Source of the DNA: Phoronis australis | Lineage: Eukaryota > Phoronida > Phoronidae | Assembly: GCA_002633005.1 (NCBI GenBank) | Contig: NMRA01000678.1 | Span: 146,142 to 210,141 of the forward strand | DNA length: 64,000 nucleotides | Direction of reading: 5' to 3' | In this document: positions 35,603 through 50,600 of the stretch, in pieces | Position numbering within the stretch: the first letter of the stretch is position 1 | Layout of the letters: each line of letters starts with the position of its first letter | Notes under the pieces: generated by a model | Database searches by the model: none | Told to the model about the DNA's origin: nothing | What the model saw: only the letters and a program-made list of their open reading frames with translations | Program-made: the position numbers and the translations under genes

Positions 35603-38600
35603 TTATGTTGAATGGTACAGGAATCGCCGATCTTCAACGTGAATGATGAAGTTGTATGCTAGGAATATCCCGATAATCTGAAAATAAAATAAACAACACT
35701 ACAATTATAAAAAATGACTGTGGTGTCAGGTGAAACATCAGTGGCATTCTATGACATGTTTTCAGCTTTGCCATAACTTGTTAAGTCAGTGCATTTTATG
35801 TAAGTACCACAACAAACTGTTGTATTCAGCTGACTTAATAAATAAATACTTCCATGGCCATCAATTCAAACTGTACAAAAGTCACAAGTGAACAAACCAT
35901 GTACTATCGATGCATCTAAACAGTCTACAAAAGCATGTGATGCCCTCCATCATTCAAGTACAAAACCCAGGGCCAATGCTAAAAAACTACGCATTTCAAA
36001 TTCCTTAGAAAACCCAAGGCATTACAAATTAAAACTAACAAGAACAAGCAATTATTAAAAGTATGTGCCAATTCATACACAGTATCATAATGCAGTACTT
36101 CTCTCATAATTATGTACTTCCCAAAACACTTAAAACCCTGAACAAACAACCATAAAGTGAAAGAAATGATTCTAGATTAAGAATTACGATGAGGATGCAA
36201 TATGGCTGCTATTGACTCTCTTCAAAATGTGTGGAGTTGTTGTGACTCACCACCTAATTGGTGAAATACGTATTAAAAAAGCTTGAGCTATTTAGCGAAT
36301 TCAGCGATCTGTAAAAGCTCGTATCTCGAATATTATTCACCCTAGAGAGATGACTTTTATCATAGTTTGTAACTCTGTCTCTAATAGTATATTCTAGTGT
36401 GTTAAAGCTTGCTTTTATCAAATTGGTTCAAAACAGAGTCCTCCAAAGGCAAATCACTGAAGACAAGTCTGTATCTATTTGCACACAAGGTGTAGCACCT
36501 CCAGAACAATCCCTTAAGATTTAGACACATTTCCAGGAGTTTTATGAGCTTCAACTAGTTACTATATGCAGAACATAAGTATGCAGTATACTTTTCCAAA
36601 ATTTGACATTTTCACACTTTTTGTTTAAGCTTTCTGAATAGTAATAATCAAAGTTTATTTATAATAATATATTTTATGTATCACCTTAAGTAAACAGTTT
36701 ACAGAGCTGCAAGGTTAATCAGCCAGGCCCATTGCACGAAACACCTTAAACAACTTTTTTGCTTAATAAACATTTTACATATAAGACCGAACTGAGGAGA
36801 TGAAGACCTGACTCAAGGGTCCTGCAGTGGGGTCCATGGGATTTCAGCCCACGATCATGAGAACAGGAGACACACTAGGCCACACTGCATCCTCTAGTTT
36901 ACTTTTTACTGAGAAAGCTTTTTAGTTAAAATGTTAGACCCTTTCTTTAATTGCTGTCTTTTAATTTGGCAGTTCATCCTGTTTTACTCGTTAAGATTTA
37001 ATCTCTGTAGTGTCAACTCTAAGAACATTACATCTCTGAAGGAGCACAAAGACTCAAAAATGCAACTTTCACATCATGTTTCTGTTAGTGTTTCCATTTT
37101 AGACTGAGGCTATCTACCACTAACTGGTCATTCATATAGTAAAGAGTAACTCATCCGTTTTACTCATGTCTACCAGGAGATGTTGTAACAAATTCTTCAC
37201 TTCTACTTTCAGAAAGCGAATTCTTGCAAACACCAAATTTTTCTGAACTAACCAGCCACATAAAAATGTAATAAAACCACCAACTGAAACGAATTCTCCA
37301 ACATCCCCATACACAAACACACAGCCCTTAAAGCTCACCTGAGGGATAGCAAAGCCCAGAACACATCCACCAAGAACATCCAAGTTGTCTTCCACCCAGA
37401 GTCTGAACTTCTCCGAGCATCCCTCCTCGAACATTTTCTCACCTTGTTCTTTCGTCAGTGACTGGAAATGAGGCAACGCTGCATTACTGCACACTGTCAA
37501 AATCATAGCAAACGTTGAGAGCTGTGAGAGAACAATATCTAATTCTGGTATGGAAGATGTGCCGTGTTGACAGGGACGAAATGCAATATATTCCATTCGT
37601 GGTTTATGAAAAACGTTTGAATATTGAAATGAATAACAGACGCAGTTTGATGACACTGACGGCTGTTAACATCATCACGAAAACACCACCAGTCCTTAGG
37701 TCCATACCAAGCAACAAGGCGCAATTCATCATGTAACAGCTAATTGGAAATACTACTAGCAACACTCTAAGTCACACCAAAGCGAATCTTCTGAGTAAAT
37801 CATCTTGCTCTCTATCAAACTTCGTCAGTTTCGAGTTTACACCATCAGATGACTTCACGGGGCTTACACTTAACTGCAACCTGCTCAGCCTTCTGTGATG
37901 CCAAGACCCTGTCGTGCTGCTTAGCATCGAATTTCAATGTTAAATTTTTACAAAGGAACCATGGAACCATTACAGCGTTCTGTCGTTCAGTAACTTTTCC
38001 AGACGTGAGGGGTGCTGAACGTGCGCTAACATCTGGCTCTTTTGTTAACTGCCCAGCTCAGTCTCTTGCCATGTATGATAACAAGCAGGAAAATTATCTC
38101 CCAGGCTTCAAAGGAAACGTATGGTGGTTGCACACTATTACTGAACGCATATGAACACAGTCAAACCCAGTGCGTTGGTAATCCGTTTGGACAGAATAGA
38201 TTGTCTTAACTTCTGTTGTAGTTGTGCGATTTTGGTGATTCAAAAACGGAACATGATGAGCATTTGACGAGGAATTCAGAAATGCTATTGGTTTAAGCTC
38301 AAATATGTTATAACTTAACTTTCATTTTTATCAGCCCAGTCCAGTTAGGCTAGATACGATCTGATCGGAGATAAGAGCAATTACCAAACAAAAGAGCGCA
38401 GGCCCTCCAACCATAAATGCCCGAATGGAGTTAATCAGTCGTGTAAGAATTAGCTACGGGGGTAAACTTCCCAACTTGTTGTTGGGCTATCATCGAATAA
38501 GTTGGGAGCAAGGGGATGTGGCCATCATGCCAATTGCCATGGAAGTGTGCTACACGCACAGTAAACGTAAGAAATGCTCTGCACCAGGGCTAATGTCAGT

Positions 38601-41600
38601 GAAGGAGACAGACCAACTTTACGGTCATGCTAGAGGATATACTGAAATGTAACGCCTAATGACAAACCGGCATTACAAAATTCTGCACCCTCAAATACCA
38701 TGCTTTGACGGGACAAAGAAGAACAACACTTGTCAAATGGTCAGATACAAAAAAATAAATAAAATAACCACCACAGAAGAAACCTCACTAAAATCTACCT
38801 GAAGAATATCCCAGCAATGGTCTGATATAACGTGCCCGAATTTTGAGAACCAGTTTTCTCCACAGAATAAACGGGAATCAAACTGGTTCTCAAATTACGG
38901 GCACGTTATATCAGACTATAGCTGAGCATCTCGCCATAACTCCAAATTTCAATTTACTAAGTGTGTGCAAGCAGGCAGGAAAAAACAACGAGAGTCAGTT
39001 ACAGGGGCTCCTCATTTTGAGAATCTGAATTTTCTCCACTGAATTACAAGCATCAAACTGGTTCTAAAACTCCGGGGCCCCTATAACAGACATCTGCAAC
39101 ACACCCGCCAATAGTACGACAATAATAGAATGCCCCGACACCAGAGGTTTTCAATTCAGTAAATTTGTCTCAAGATGAAGAAACATGGCCGTGTACCGTC
39201 TGCTTTAGAGCATCCCTCCCACAATCCTTTGTTGGGTCTTTACAACACGATTGTGGCACAGAACAGCTACTCGGTTCATCACTGTTCACTTTACACTCAT
39301 AATAAGGGTTCTCATTCCAGTCAAGGTAGCTATGAAATCCGCAGCACTCGAGCTGAAAAAAGAACAACACACATTAGATCACAGATTTACTTAATTATGA
39401 GTTAATTGCTATGCACAGACCAATACACATTTTTTCCGTATGCTGGCAAAAGAAAACAATGTGAACTTTCTGTACAACACGCATCTCGCTAAAAGTTCAA
39501 AGTATGTTATTTGATTTTTGGGAGATCAGACAGAAGATGGCGTTGTGATGACTATATTTCAGATTTACGCATCGTGGTCTTGAGGGAGATTCTGAAATTT
39601 GTAAATATGTAGATAGGTCTCATGAAGGGCTATCTAGAGGGCATTATCTGTCACATGGCTATGGCTTATCATCCTCCAGTTATTTAGATTTTCCAATGGC
39701 TTCTCTTGCTTTAACTGTTTAATATGACACATCTCCAGTGCCCCCCGACGGACCTTTCTGAAATTTGGTATGAGGATAGATCTCATCTAGCATTGCCCAC
39801 AACATCACATACGTTTCTCACTCTCATTTCCCGTTTTTGAGATTGCAACATTTACTGATCTTATGACTTCCTTTATTGACGGATTTCTCCCCGGTATTCT
39901 TGCTGTCAATCATCATAACTCCCGCTGCAGGTCATATTTTTGTCTGTCTTACACAGTCACGTGCAAGTTTTTTTGTGGCAAAATCGAAGGCAAGATGGTG
40001 CTGTAACGGCCAGTTTTCAAATAACCATTTGGTGCGCTCTAAATCAGTGTTACCCAGAGGGAATCCTCTGAACTTTAGTATGTGGACAGCTCTCGTCAGT
40101 GGCTGGCTGGCAATGTGTGTGCCAACTGTTTCACGTGACAGTTTCCCATTCTGAAGTCGTTAGGGACCAGACCGTTCAGCATTATCTTTTAGTTCGACAA
40201 TGCTTCTCTACATCAACCAGGAAAACCGATGTCACAGTCAGAGTCGGTTGATATGAGCACCTACCGGGCAATTATCCCCTTAGAAATGTCTTTGCGGCAA
40301 TAAAATATTGGCAGCAATTAATTGAGAAGTCATGGGTCGGACAGAAATTTTTTAACGTGTTTGATTTCTGAAATTGAATTCCTCATGAAATATACTGTAG
40401 AATCCATCTTCCGTGGAAGAAATGTGATAAAAATTGGCCGAAACCCAATGATGGGCTCTTCTTTGCTGAAAACAGTTTTGAGTTGATGCATGTTTACATT
40501 AATGAAATCATTCAGCGTGGTAGATTATTGGCGCTTGCCTTGTGACATCGGACAAAAGACTGAACCTAGTGATTAACAAAAGAAAGATTGACATCAGGCC
40601 TCAGAAAAGCGATACGATATGGACTAAACAGGAGTTAGTTGTAACGCTAACAATCGAGCCTTGTGGGCAGCTGAGCACAAAATCTTCACTTAATCATCTC
40701 TTCCTGGATAGTGTTTCTCAATTTATCACAACACTTATTTAACTCCTTCATGCCATCAATCATCTCAAGCAGTCATGTAACTGTTTAATTTCGCATGTTA
40801 GTCAACGTAACACAATTTTTTCGATACAGAAAATAAGACGAGACAGTACAGGCATGCCATCAATCTCATTGATCCTGAGAACAAATAGCCTCCAGTTTAA
40901 ATCTATATAAAAAGCAAAACACAATACAAGTTTTTAATGGAACCATAAAATGTCTCACATTTCCCTGTAGTGCATCCATGGCCTTTGTGATTTCATCTTT
41001 ATCGTTATAGCCTTTGATGGTTGACTGGAGGTTAGATGTGATCAATGCTGCCCCCTGAGTGAAAATATCACAAAAATGTTACAAATTAAAAGACATTTTC
41101 AATTTAAATTATTCATCAACAATAGCTCAACCTAACCTAAATCCAATCCTTATCTCAAAGACAAGTTGTGGCATGCTAAAGCCAATTTGCATTAAATTCA
41201 CCTGTCAAAAAATAAAAAGTATTCCTACCATGCACAACTCAAAATGGAGAGCCACACTGTGGCTTTTTGTGACATGCATTATATATCAATCTTTTGTTAA
41301 ATTCTTACCCCAGTGTCAAATTAAACACTTAAACAGAGGATAAAACTTCTGGCAATTCCAATCCACATAGGGGGCGTCCAACACTGTCCATTTCTAGAAT
41401 TTGGGACAAGCTACGACAACGTGCAAACTAATCCTTTTTCACTGAGTCCAAAATAAGAGAACTTTTACCGTAAGAACTACATCTAAGAACGGTAATTTGT
41501 TATCAACTCTAACTTCTTGAGAGAACTAATGACTCAGGCAGAGTTACTAATGCAAGTTTAAGTTTTTCCATCCAAGCAGCCTTGTGCAGACAATATGAAA

Positions 41601-44600
41601 ACATGTTGTCGACATGGCCTAGGTAGAGACTGGCTGGGGCTCATTCCAAGAAACTGACTAAGTTCATTTTTTACTTAATTACATCTAAGATTTGTCTCAA
41701 CTTCCAATCTTTGAAACTTTCATATCTGGTAAGTTAAGAGAAAGCCTAAGTCAAATTTAAGATCTCTTTCTTGAAACGAACTTAAGACAAATCTAAGTTT
41801 TATCTAAAAATTTACTGAAATTTAAGATTTGTCTTAGCTAAGTCAGTTTTCTTGAAATGGTCGCCTGGTTCAACAGTAAAATCAATCAAAACACTATTTC
41901 AATATTACACATATAATATTCAGCAATAGTCGGTTCGAATGCACTTCTCACAGAGATTCCCTCATTGTGAATATAAACACTTTTACAGTGACATGTCTGA
42001 AATATACATGAGCAGTGCTTAATACAAACACGGCCTTTAAAACATCTCTTGGAATTTTGGGAGGTGTTACACTAGGATTTCCAGAAATACATTTGATTAT
42101 GATATCAATTATTTCCATAACTAATACATATTAAGTAAATAACGATTCAACATGCAATGATATTGAGTCATACTTAAATCACTTGCATTATGCACAGAGC
42201 ATGCATTCACTGCTCTCTTGTCAACAAAGCTGAACTTCTTGACGGGATAAACACTACCAAATGAATGTAACTGATACTGTTAAAAGTCACTCACAGCAAT
42301 CAATGAACTCCCCTCAATCCGTGATATTAATGTGACATTACTCCCCGTATTATAAAAAACATTAACAAAACTAAGGGTTCTACACCAAAACATGACTCAA
42401 AGTGACTATAGATGGCGCTGCCCAGTGGTTTAATCAAACATTACTTTCACCACTTGCTGACAGTTTTGGAGAACGTCTGCTTCTGAACACTGGAAAAATC
42501 ATAAAATGAGAATGATAATTATAACCTGACCCAGTGTTTATGACTTCACTTACCTCTTCACGATATACAAATGCTAGGATGCCGACAACAATTTGGAGGA
42601 CGAATACCAGTATGATACCACCAAAGAACTGTAACAAAGTAGATAATCCACAATGACTGTTGAGCAATAAACATCAAAAGTAGCAGTCTACCATTTTGTT
42701 TTCTTAAACAAAGAGGTAAACCACCAGTGGTCAACCAGTAGACCAGACGCCTACAATTACTCATTACACATCCCAGTGTGCAAGAGGACACAAATTTACC
42801 ATAGCCTCACCCAAGAATAGTTACTATACAAACATTAACCCAAATCGTGAAGGTGATATCAGGGCCTAGGGTCCAATCTTTGAACACGAAATCAACCTAA
42901 AAGTTAATTTTGGCATTTTCCATTTCAATTTTGTGCCAACTCATGTATGATATCGTATTATATGTAGTTAAAGCAAACGGCGGTCTATAACGCCAAGTTT
43001 GCCATTGATGACCCCTAGATTCAAGCTACAAACAGGAGTAAAAACTCGAAATTTCGAGTTCAGACTCAAATGCTAGGGTATATCAAAAGCAAACCTGGAA
43101 AAGAGAGTCGTCCACTTCTAAACCATACTGGCACAGAATAATAGACACATATCTGGAGATCACATAAAAACAGAATGGAACCTGTCAATTTTGAGTTTGA
43201 GTTTGATTTAGAGTTCAAAGGTTAGATTACGGTCCAGGTTAATCGGGACCGACTCGTCAGAGGTCCATACGACCCGATTGGCCCGAGGTATCAGTCATGA
43301 CATAACCACTAATCCATCTTTCCTGACTTCTTTACACATGCTAAATTAAGCATGTTCATTTCCCAGCTTAATGATGATGCACTGGCATCGGCTGCTCATT
43401 TTTTTCAAGGATTTATGGTTTACTGTCCAGTGTCTGGTCAGGAGAAAGGGATACTAATCTGCATGATATCTGGGTGGCATGTGGCATTCCACAGTCTAGC
43501 CTAAAGTATCCTCCTAACAGAAGCCAATTGTATTGTGTTTTAGCCAGTGGGAGGAAAGATGTTTCAGTGGCCACTACATATAATACTGTTAATCACTGCC
43601 TTTGAATGATACATAAACAAACACAGACATAAATACCTAATAAACCATGCTTTGACTGGAGAACAGACTTCAAGTTTAAACAAAATCAACACAATAGCAG
43701 TGATGCTCAATAGAGTATTGAGAGTGCGAAAGTGACTTCCGCTTGATCCCATTAGATTTGGTGGACATAAATTCAACTACTAAATATTGGTTCATTAACC
43801 TAAAAACAGAAGAATCAATCCCAATGTCAGCCTCTCTCATCGTTTAATAAGGTTAAGTTCTATCCACCAAATATATTTAATAGCTTGTTAGCATCAGCTG
43901 GGATTGAAATTCTCCCGCTTTATCCGTCGCAGCTCTGACTTCGCAAGGCGTGGAATCTCAGTGGGAAATGTACGGTTTGCCTTTTTCTGTAATAAGCTAT
44001 TAGTACACCCAACTGAACAGCAGCAGTGACAGCAGGAAAGGCAAACACTGAAATCTCCCATGGGATCTGTAGGTGGTGTTGAACACCTGTCCACCAAAGA
44101 TCTGATCGTTGTCCAGCAGGATAGTTCATTTCAATAAGGTGTGACTATTTCAAAAGTTGGGTATTACTCACTTGTTCACATCTGTTAACAGTGAACTTAA
44201 TAATAAGGATCCGTACTTTAACTTCATTACACTATTAGTCAATTGACCTGGGAATCGAAGTATTTAATTTTCAAAGAAAAGTGGGGGAGTTTATGACAAA
44301 CAATATAGAAACACTGCTATCTTTCCAAACACAAGACTATAGTAACATACAGTAGGCTGTCAGGCTTCAGACGCTGGTCAGAAGCTCTGAGGGAGGGAGC
44401 TAATCACCCCACTCATGTGATTGGAAGAAGACACAAAATTCTGTCTTTTGCTCAGGAATCACACTGTAAAACATTATTTTGAGAAAAGTCATCGAATTGG
44501 GAAACTTGCACAACCACCAAAAGACAAAATGTTACCATGATGGTAAACATTATCTAATTAGGGACAATAAACATTTGCTTACTAAGGCTCAAGCTTATCC

Positions 44601-47600
44601 CAAGTTCAGTCTAGAAATAGGAAATATTGCCACCCAAATTCAAGAATCGCAGAAAGTCATAAAATTACCCACTCAGTAGACTGAAACTTTAGAAATGTGA
44701 TGGATGCCAAAATCGTCGTCGTCTCAAATTTCAGAATGAAGAAATTTCAATTTTTGCAGGAGTTTCCATGTCCTGAATTCTATAGACTTTCCCAAATTGG
44801 AGAATTTTTACCGCATGTGTCATGCCAAGAAACCAGTTAGACCTCAAACCAAGTAGACTGTATAGAGACTGCAAAGTCTGTATACATGCCTCTTAAACTT
44901 AACAGCTGCTGAGGGTTTATAGCAGCATGAGGAATGTGATCTCAACTGGTGACCCAGCCTACACCTCAAGAAGAAAAAATCATTGCAACAGGTGCATAGG
45001 CATGGCTGATGAACACAGGCAAAAAAGTGGATGAAGACATTGCAAGGCACATACCACGTCTAGCTATAAGAAAAACGGTCATTTTTGTTGTGGCTTTCAC
45101 TGCTGCAAAAACACTACTGAAAGTCGTTTTGGTTCATGGAACTTGGACAAATGCCAAAGCCATCAGTGTTCAACTGGGACTGAAAATTGCTATTCCAGAA
45201 GCAGCCATGTTGTTTTTAAATAGTTTACTCAAAGACTGAAGTCTGCAATAAACCGCAAAGGTGCCTATACGGCCTTTTTCACAAGCTATTTTAAGCACAC
45301 CAAATGACAGAATAATGAAATTCTTTGTCAAAATTTTCGACAAAATCAAACATTACGGAAATTTTAGTCTATCATAAGCACTAACTTTGCACTCTATGGC
45401 ACACAACAAAATTTCATTAAGTTTCCATTATTTACAACAAGTTCACCCATAAAACAATACAAATCACTTATATGGACCTGACTAGCAAGGAATGACGACT
45501 ACGGTAACATAACATTCTCATTTGAAGTCCACTATACTGAAAAGGTGTACTTAAAAATAGCCTCTAGGGCCACGAAGTGCAAACAAGTCACCCCAAAATT
45601 GGAAGGAAATCCTCTTAATATTAAAGGAAAATCTATCAGCTGAATTACACAAGTTAAGCATTGATCACGCAGTTTGATGATCAAGCAGTTTGATATACTG
45701 AGGACCTGAAAAATTGCAGTTGCCTCCACAAGTTGCAGCTGACAGGGTAAAGTGGTATCGCAGTCTGCCATCTTACTTGAAAGAGAAATATTAGTTCTAA
45801 ATTTCACAAAGATCAGAAAACCTGTATGCTAAAAACTGAAAGCACTCGGACAGAGCGACACTCGTGGCAAAATTGACTGAATAAGTCATGGCAGAAATGG
45901 TTCCCTTACCTTAATTACGATGCTCAGTCACTACTGACGGAGCAGATCATGACCTCGGAGACTATACTACATTGTCACTCAGAGCTGTCAACACCAACAG
46001 TGTCGACAACAACACTGACAACAACATCAGTGAAGCCAAGGAAGATCTCTCCAACAATGATGACAATGAGGCACCTACATCAGTTATGAAGCCACAACTA
46101 TTGACCACGTTGCCAACACGAAACCAACACCAAGACGAATTATTACAGAAAGATGTGTCATTACGGGCATTAATGGAGATAGAGCACAAAAAACCAATCA
46201 ATGAAAGATCAGTCGTTGGAAAATTTCGGACAACTCCTAGCGAGAAACAGACAGCACACACCAGATAGCCCTTGATGGATTCTATCGATCTCTAGTCCAT
46301 ACTACAAAGATTTCCTAAGTGAAAGGTTATTAAAAAAATCGCCATGACAGTGCCATCCTACGTTCGATTTAGCTAAAAAAATAGGACTAGAGCCTTTCAT
46401 GAGATACCCGTAAGTGTTGTGTGTAAATTTCACGTAGATCAGACTTGTAGTGTGTGTACAATAGAACCACAAAGAGCAGCTTGAAAAAGAGCTGTCACCC
46501 CATCAGTAAACCTCATATAACTCAAGAATGGTAAGTCCGAATGAGAAATGGACAGCACACCCAGATACTTAATGATATATTCACACAGTTACCACATTTC
46601 AGAAAGACCTTTCAAGAGCAGATGGGTCTTCAGGTAGACATGTGTTCCACAAACTGTGTTTGAATTTCGTGGAGCCTAATTCCATTGGCGCTGAATCATC
46701 AAAGTTGTCCAAATACAAAAAGGCGTCGTATCTCCAAATGGGAAAAAAATATTTTTGCCAAATGTCATGAAAATCCAACCAAGAAATCTGAAGATACAAA
46801 GGCAAATGTAAGAACTAAATTGCCACTAGGTGGCACATCAGTAGTCATCACAGACAATCAGTCTTTTGAATTTGATGGGCCCAGACTGGGGTTACCGAGA
46901 TAGCCAAAGTCTGTTTATTTGACCCCTGTTTAAAGCAAGCACAGCTTAACAAATGTCTCATGGTCCTGGGAAACAAGAAAATTGTTTTATTAGCCCACGT
47001 TGGTTTTTGATGACCAAGGTCTGATTGACACTGGAGATGCTGCAAGAGAAATTGATCAAAGAAAAAATGTTGAAGAACTCAATTTGTCATGAATAGCTTC
47101 TTCATCAACATCAGCTGGAAACCTTCTTTCAGCACATCTGAGGTAATCTATTAAATCCCACAGTCCTGGAGGTTTTTATCAGTTACTCCTGCAACTCTTT
47201 CCCATTCTATCCTAGGTACAGACGTAATGCCTCTTGGTACTTTGTGACATAACCAACAATGGTGAGAATATATCTGAGTTACCTCTGTCAGTGATTGATG
47301 GCACAGTACCAATCACATCAGCAGCAATACAAAGCCAAACTGATAAAAAATAAAATTGTCACTAGGGGGCACAGAGGTAGTCCGATCGGTCCAAAATTCG
47401 TTGTCATCTATCACCAGCTTCATCGGAACACGTCTGCCACATCTCATCAAGATCTTGCAAGGGGTGTAGGAGATGCAGCAGCAGACACTGGACGCCCAGA
47501 CAGGAATGATGACAAAATGCACCCACTTAATTAAAAAATTTGTGGGTGCATAAAAATGCGACTCGTTTAAACAAAAAGGCACTTCAGACTGTCCACTTCA

Positions 47601-50600
47601 TGAGAAGACAAGACATTGCTACTGAAGAGTTCATATCTCTATTTTAGAATTTCTGGATGTTGATATCACTAGTATATGAAAGTGGCAAATCTTCTGAACA
47701 ATTATCACAGACTATTGGCACAAAGTTAATGCAGATGGTATTGTGGAACAGCTTGAGCATTTGGTGGCAGATAGTAGGAAGGAAGTTGGTAGATATTGAG
47801 GCAGACGCAAGCATAGCCACATGGGGCATATCAGTTAGTGAGTATGATTTATCAAGCAGGATTCGGTAGGAAACACATCCAAACCTCAAAAAATGAACCA
47901 AAACACTAAAATTGTCAACTGGGAGTACTTAGTTACCCATACATAAACAGGGTGCGATGCCCTCCCTTAATTACAGCACTGACTGTGCCTCACCTGAATT
48001 CTTCTATCTTTGTATCTACCTTTTGTTAAATTTGTTGAAACTGCTTTGAAATGCTTACAGCTTTTCTGTTGTGTATTGTGCAAAAATCATGTTTGCTTAA
48101 GAATATTAATTTCAAATTATCGAAGTTTTAACCAAAATGCAAGAAATGTGCCCTTCATTTCCAAAATGTTTTATTTGAAGTAAGACTTCGAACACCTCAA
48201 TAGTAGGCTTGTGTTAGCCACCTACCATGTAGCCAACGGTAAATTCTGGACAGAGCTGGTATTGGTTGTTGAAATGACAGTCCCGAGATCGATAACTGGC
48301 AAAGGTAAGGGCATACGCCGCAGCAACACCTTGGATTTATCAACATTGCTAACTAAGAGAGACCATGCCGCGAATATCGACGAATTATTGTTTCAAACTT
48401 GTTATTATATAATTGTAATTATAAATTGTCATTTTACTTGTCTTCAAGCCCTGTGGAAGAGTTTGATGCATTTTGTTGGTCACAAAGGTAAGTTTTAATG
48501 AAAACAATTATCTGCGTTAGTGGGTCCCTCGATCGGCCAATTTCTTTGTATGGAGTATGCTGTTCGCCATGATAAGTTCAGAGTAAAATAACCTGGCTGT
48601 TGAACATAAACTTCGCTAAAATATTTAATTATTTGCTTCTAGAACAAACCTTTGGACAATGAGTCTGCTTTAGTGTGAAGTACTATAACTATAATGTATC
48701 TTATTTATGTTTGATTCTATGTCCATAGCTACGCATTAGAGCAGTGAATACAGAATGCACACAGTTCATACAAGCAGAAGGGTCACTGTTGCAGATTCGT
48801 TCATATAAAGTGTTGCCGCACACATTCTGCATTTGAAAAAAGCATAATTTCTGTAGTGACAAAGCTTTGTTCGATTAGTCTGATATGCCTTCGCAGAAAA
48901 TTGTTGGTCCTCTGATATGTTTTAAGTGTAGGCAACTGTAATCACTGCTATAACAGCTCACTGGTGAGTACGCTCTAAAGTCAACCACAGCCTATCATAG
49001 TATGCCACGCATCAAACTTATCCTTCGAAAGAACCATTCTCTTCTCGCAGTTTTAAGAACCAACTCTCGACGTGCGCACATCTGAAGCTGAAGTAACACT
49101 GGTGCTCTACACGTGACATTTTGTAGCGACCAATTTTTTCCAAATCTATACTTACAATTTTCAGTAGTATGTGATGGTGAAGGCAACATCCCATGATTCC
49201 TAGGAAGGCTACAATCAAGATGAAGGCACCGACGAGGATTAACACGACCGCCGGAGTGGACACAAAGTAGTTGACCTCATCGTACGCACTACGCAAGATC
49301 TCGGCCCACACCCCAACAGCAAGCAGAATGGCACCGATCAACTGCAGAACATAAAGAGAACGCGTTAGTAAACAAGCCACTTGTAATCAAATCGGATCAG
49401 AATGGCTAAGACACTTAAAGTTTCATGGAATACCTCTGCAAAAATGAATTACTTGTTAACACTGTTACAAAACAACTTTCATTATGTTCAATTTTAAGGA
49501 ATTGCAGTGAGCAATTTTGGCAATTATTTCTGTGCAGCTCACTATATCGAGCAAGTATCTACTGGATGCCTGCCACTTATCAGTCTGGTCAACTCATGCA
49601 AAGGCAATGAGGACTTGATTACATGGATCAATAACTGCTCTGTTTTGTTACGGCTTCTCTACAAAAAACACAGATGGACATCATCAACCAATTACTACAT
49701 TCAAAGGATAAAGGAGGCGTGTAACAGTTTACACAATCTCGCTTTTTGGCTCAAGCCGATAATAAGACCAATGCAATCACGCCAGGGAACCATTGACTAC
49801 CAACTTGTGAAGGAACTAAACTATTTTTCAACCAAAAGTTCACATGACGAAATTTCCTCTTATCGATAATCTGCAAAATTGCGAAGCAAAATTTGACAGC
49901 TAATTTCATATAATTTTGTGTTTCTTTCCGTTGTTCTGCTGGGTTTCCAGAGATGAAGCCAGGCAGATTTCAATGGAAACTAAACCGCAGTCCTGTGCTT
50001 TGCACACAATGAATAGTCCAGGTTCTTCACTGCCTGTGTACATCCAGTTTTCTGATTTTCTATACGAGACAATAACCATCTTCCTGCTCTAGTTAACATT
50101 TACTCAACCACCCACTTCGAAAACTCCCAAATTTTCACTTTTAAGTGCTCATGATTCCCACCCCAAGTTCATACTACATGTATGAGACTGTGTCGTATTA
50201 GTATTTTAGTTCCCAAAAAGTACGTACCTCTTTTAATTTTGAGTAGATCAGTCAATTTTAAGGTACAACACTTTAGAGAACCAGCGAATGAGACATGAAA
50301 TGGTCCTCTTCGGGCTCCATGCGTACTCTATCATTATCATTTGTGCTCCTGAACAAAAGCAAATTGTTATGAGCGGCATACTGCCAGCTCCAATTGCCAA
50401 CGCATATCAGACGATATGCACACTGCTTGAAAAGCAGAGTCACCCTAAGAGAACAATAGTGCATGATCTCTACACATAGGATGGTAAGAACTTAACTTTT
50501 GTCTTATTTGATTCTTGCACATAAAGTCTGATGTTAATCTTATGTACCCTGGACATTGAGGATTGAACATTCATGTTCGTGCCCACTCTTGCCTTCTCAA

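Larger units (their letters stand above)
42629..49155 (-). other. Tetraspanin intron 2
   Basis: 6.5 kb, repeat-bearing (see 46690 and 47340). A minus-strand frame at 43920-44129 encodes a hydrophobic stretch (TAAVQLGVLIAYYRKRQ) that looks like a membrane end, but it has no partner exons. Confidence 0.5.

Noticed and set aside
41930-41945. tRNA box B-like GGTTCGAAT
   Set aside because: No box A at the right distance and no stems.
45972-46268. 98-codon Asn/Asp-rich plus-strand frame in tetraspanin intron 2
   Set aside because: Starts at TTG, is low in complexity, and the region is crowded with repeats.
49507-49869. 120-codon plus-strand frame next to tetraspanin exon 2
   Set aside because: GTG start, no motif and no splice sites supporting an antisense gene.
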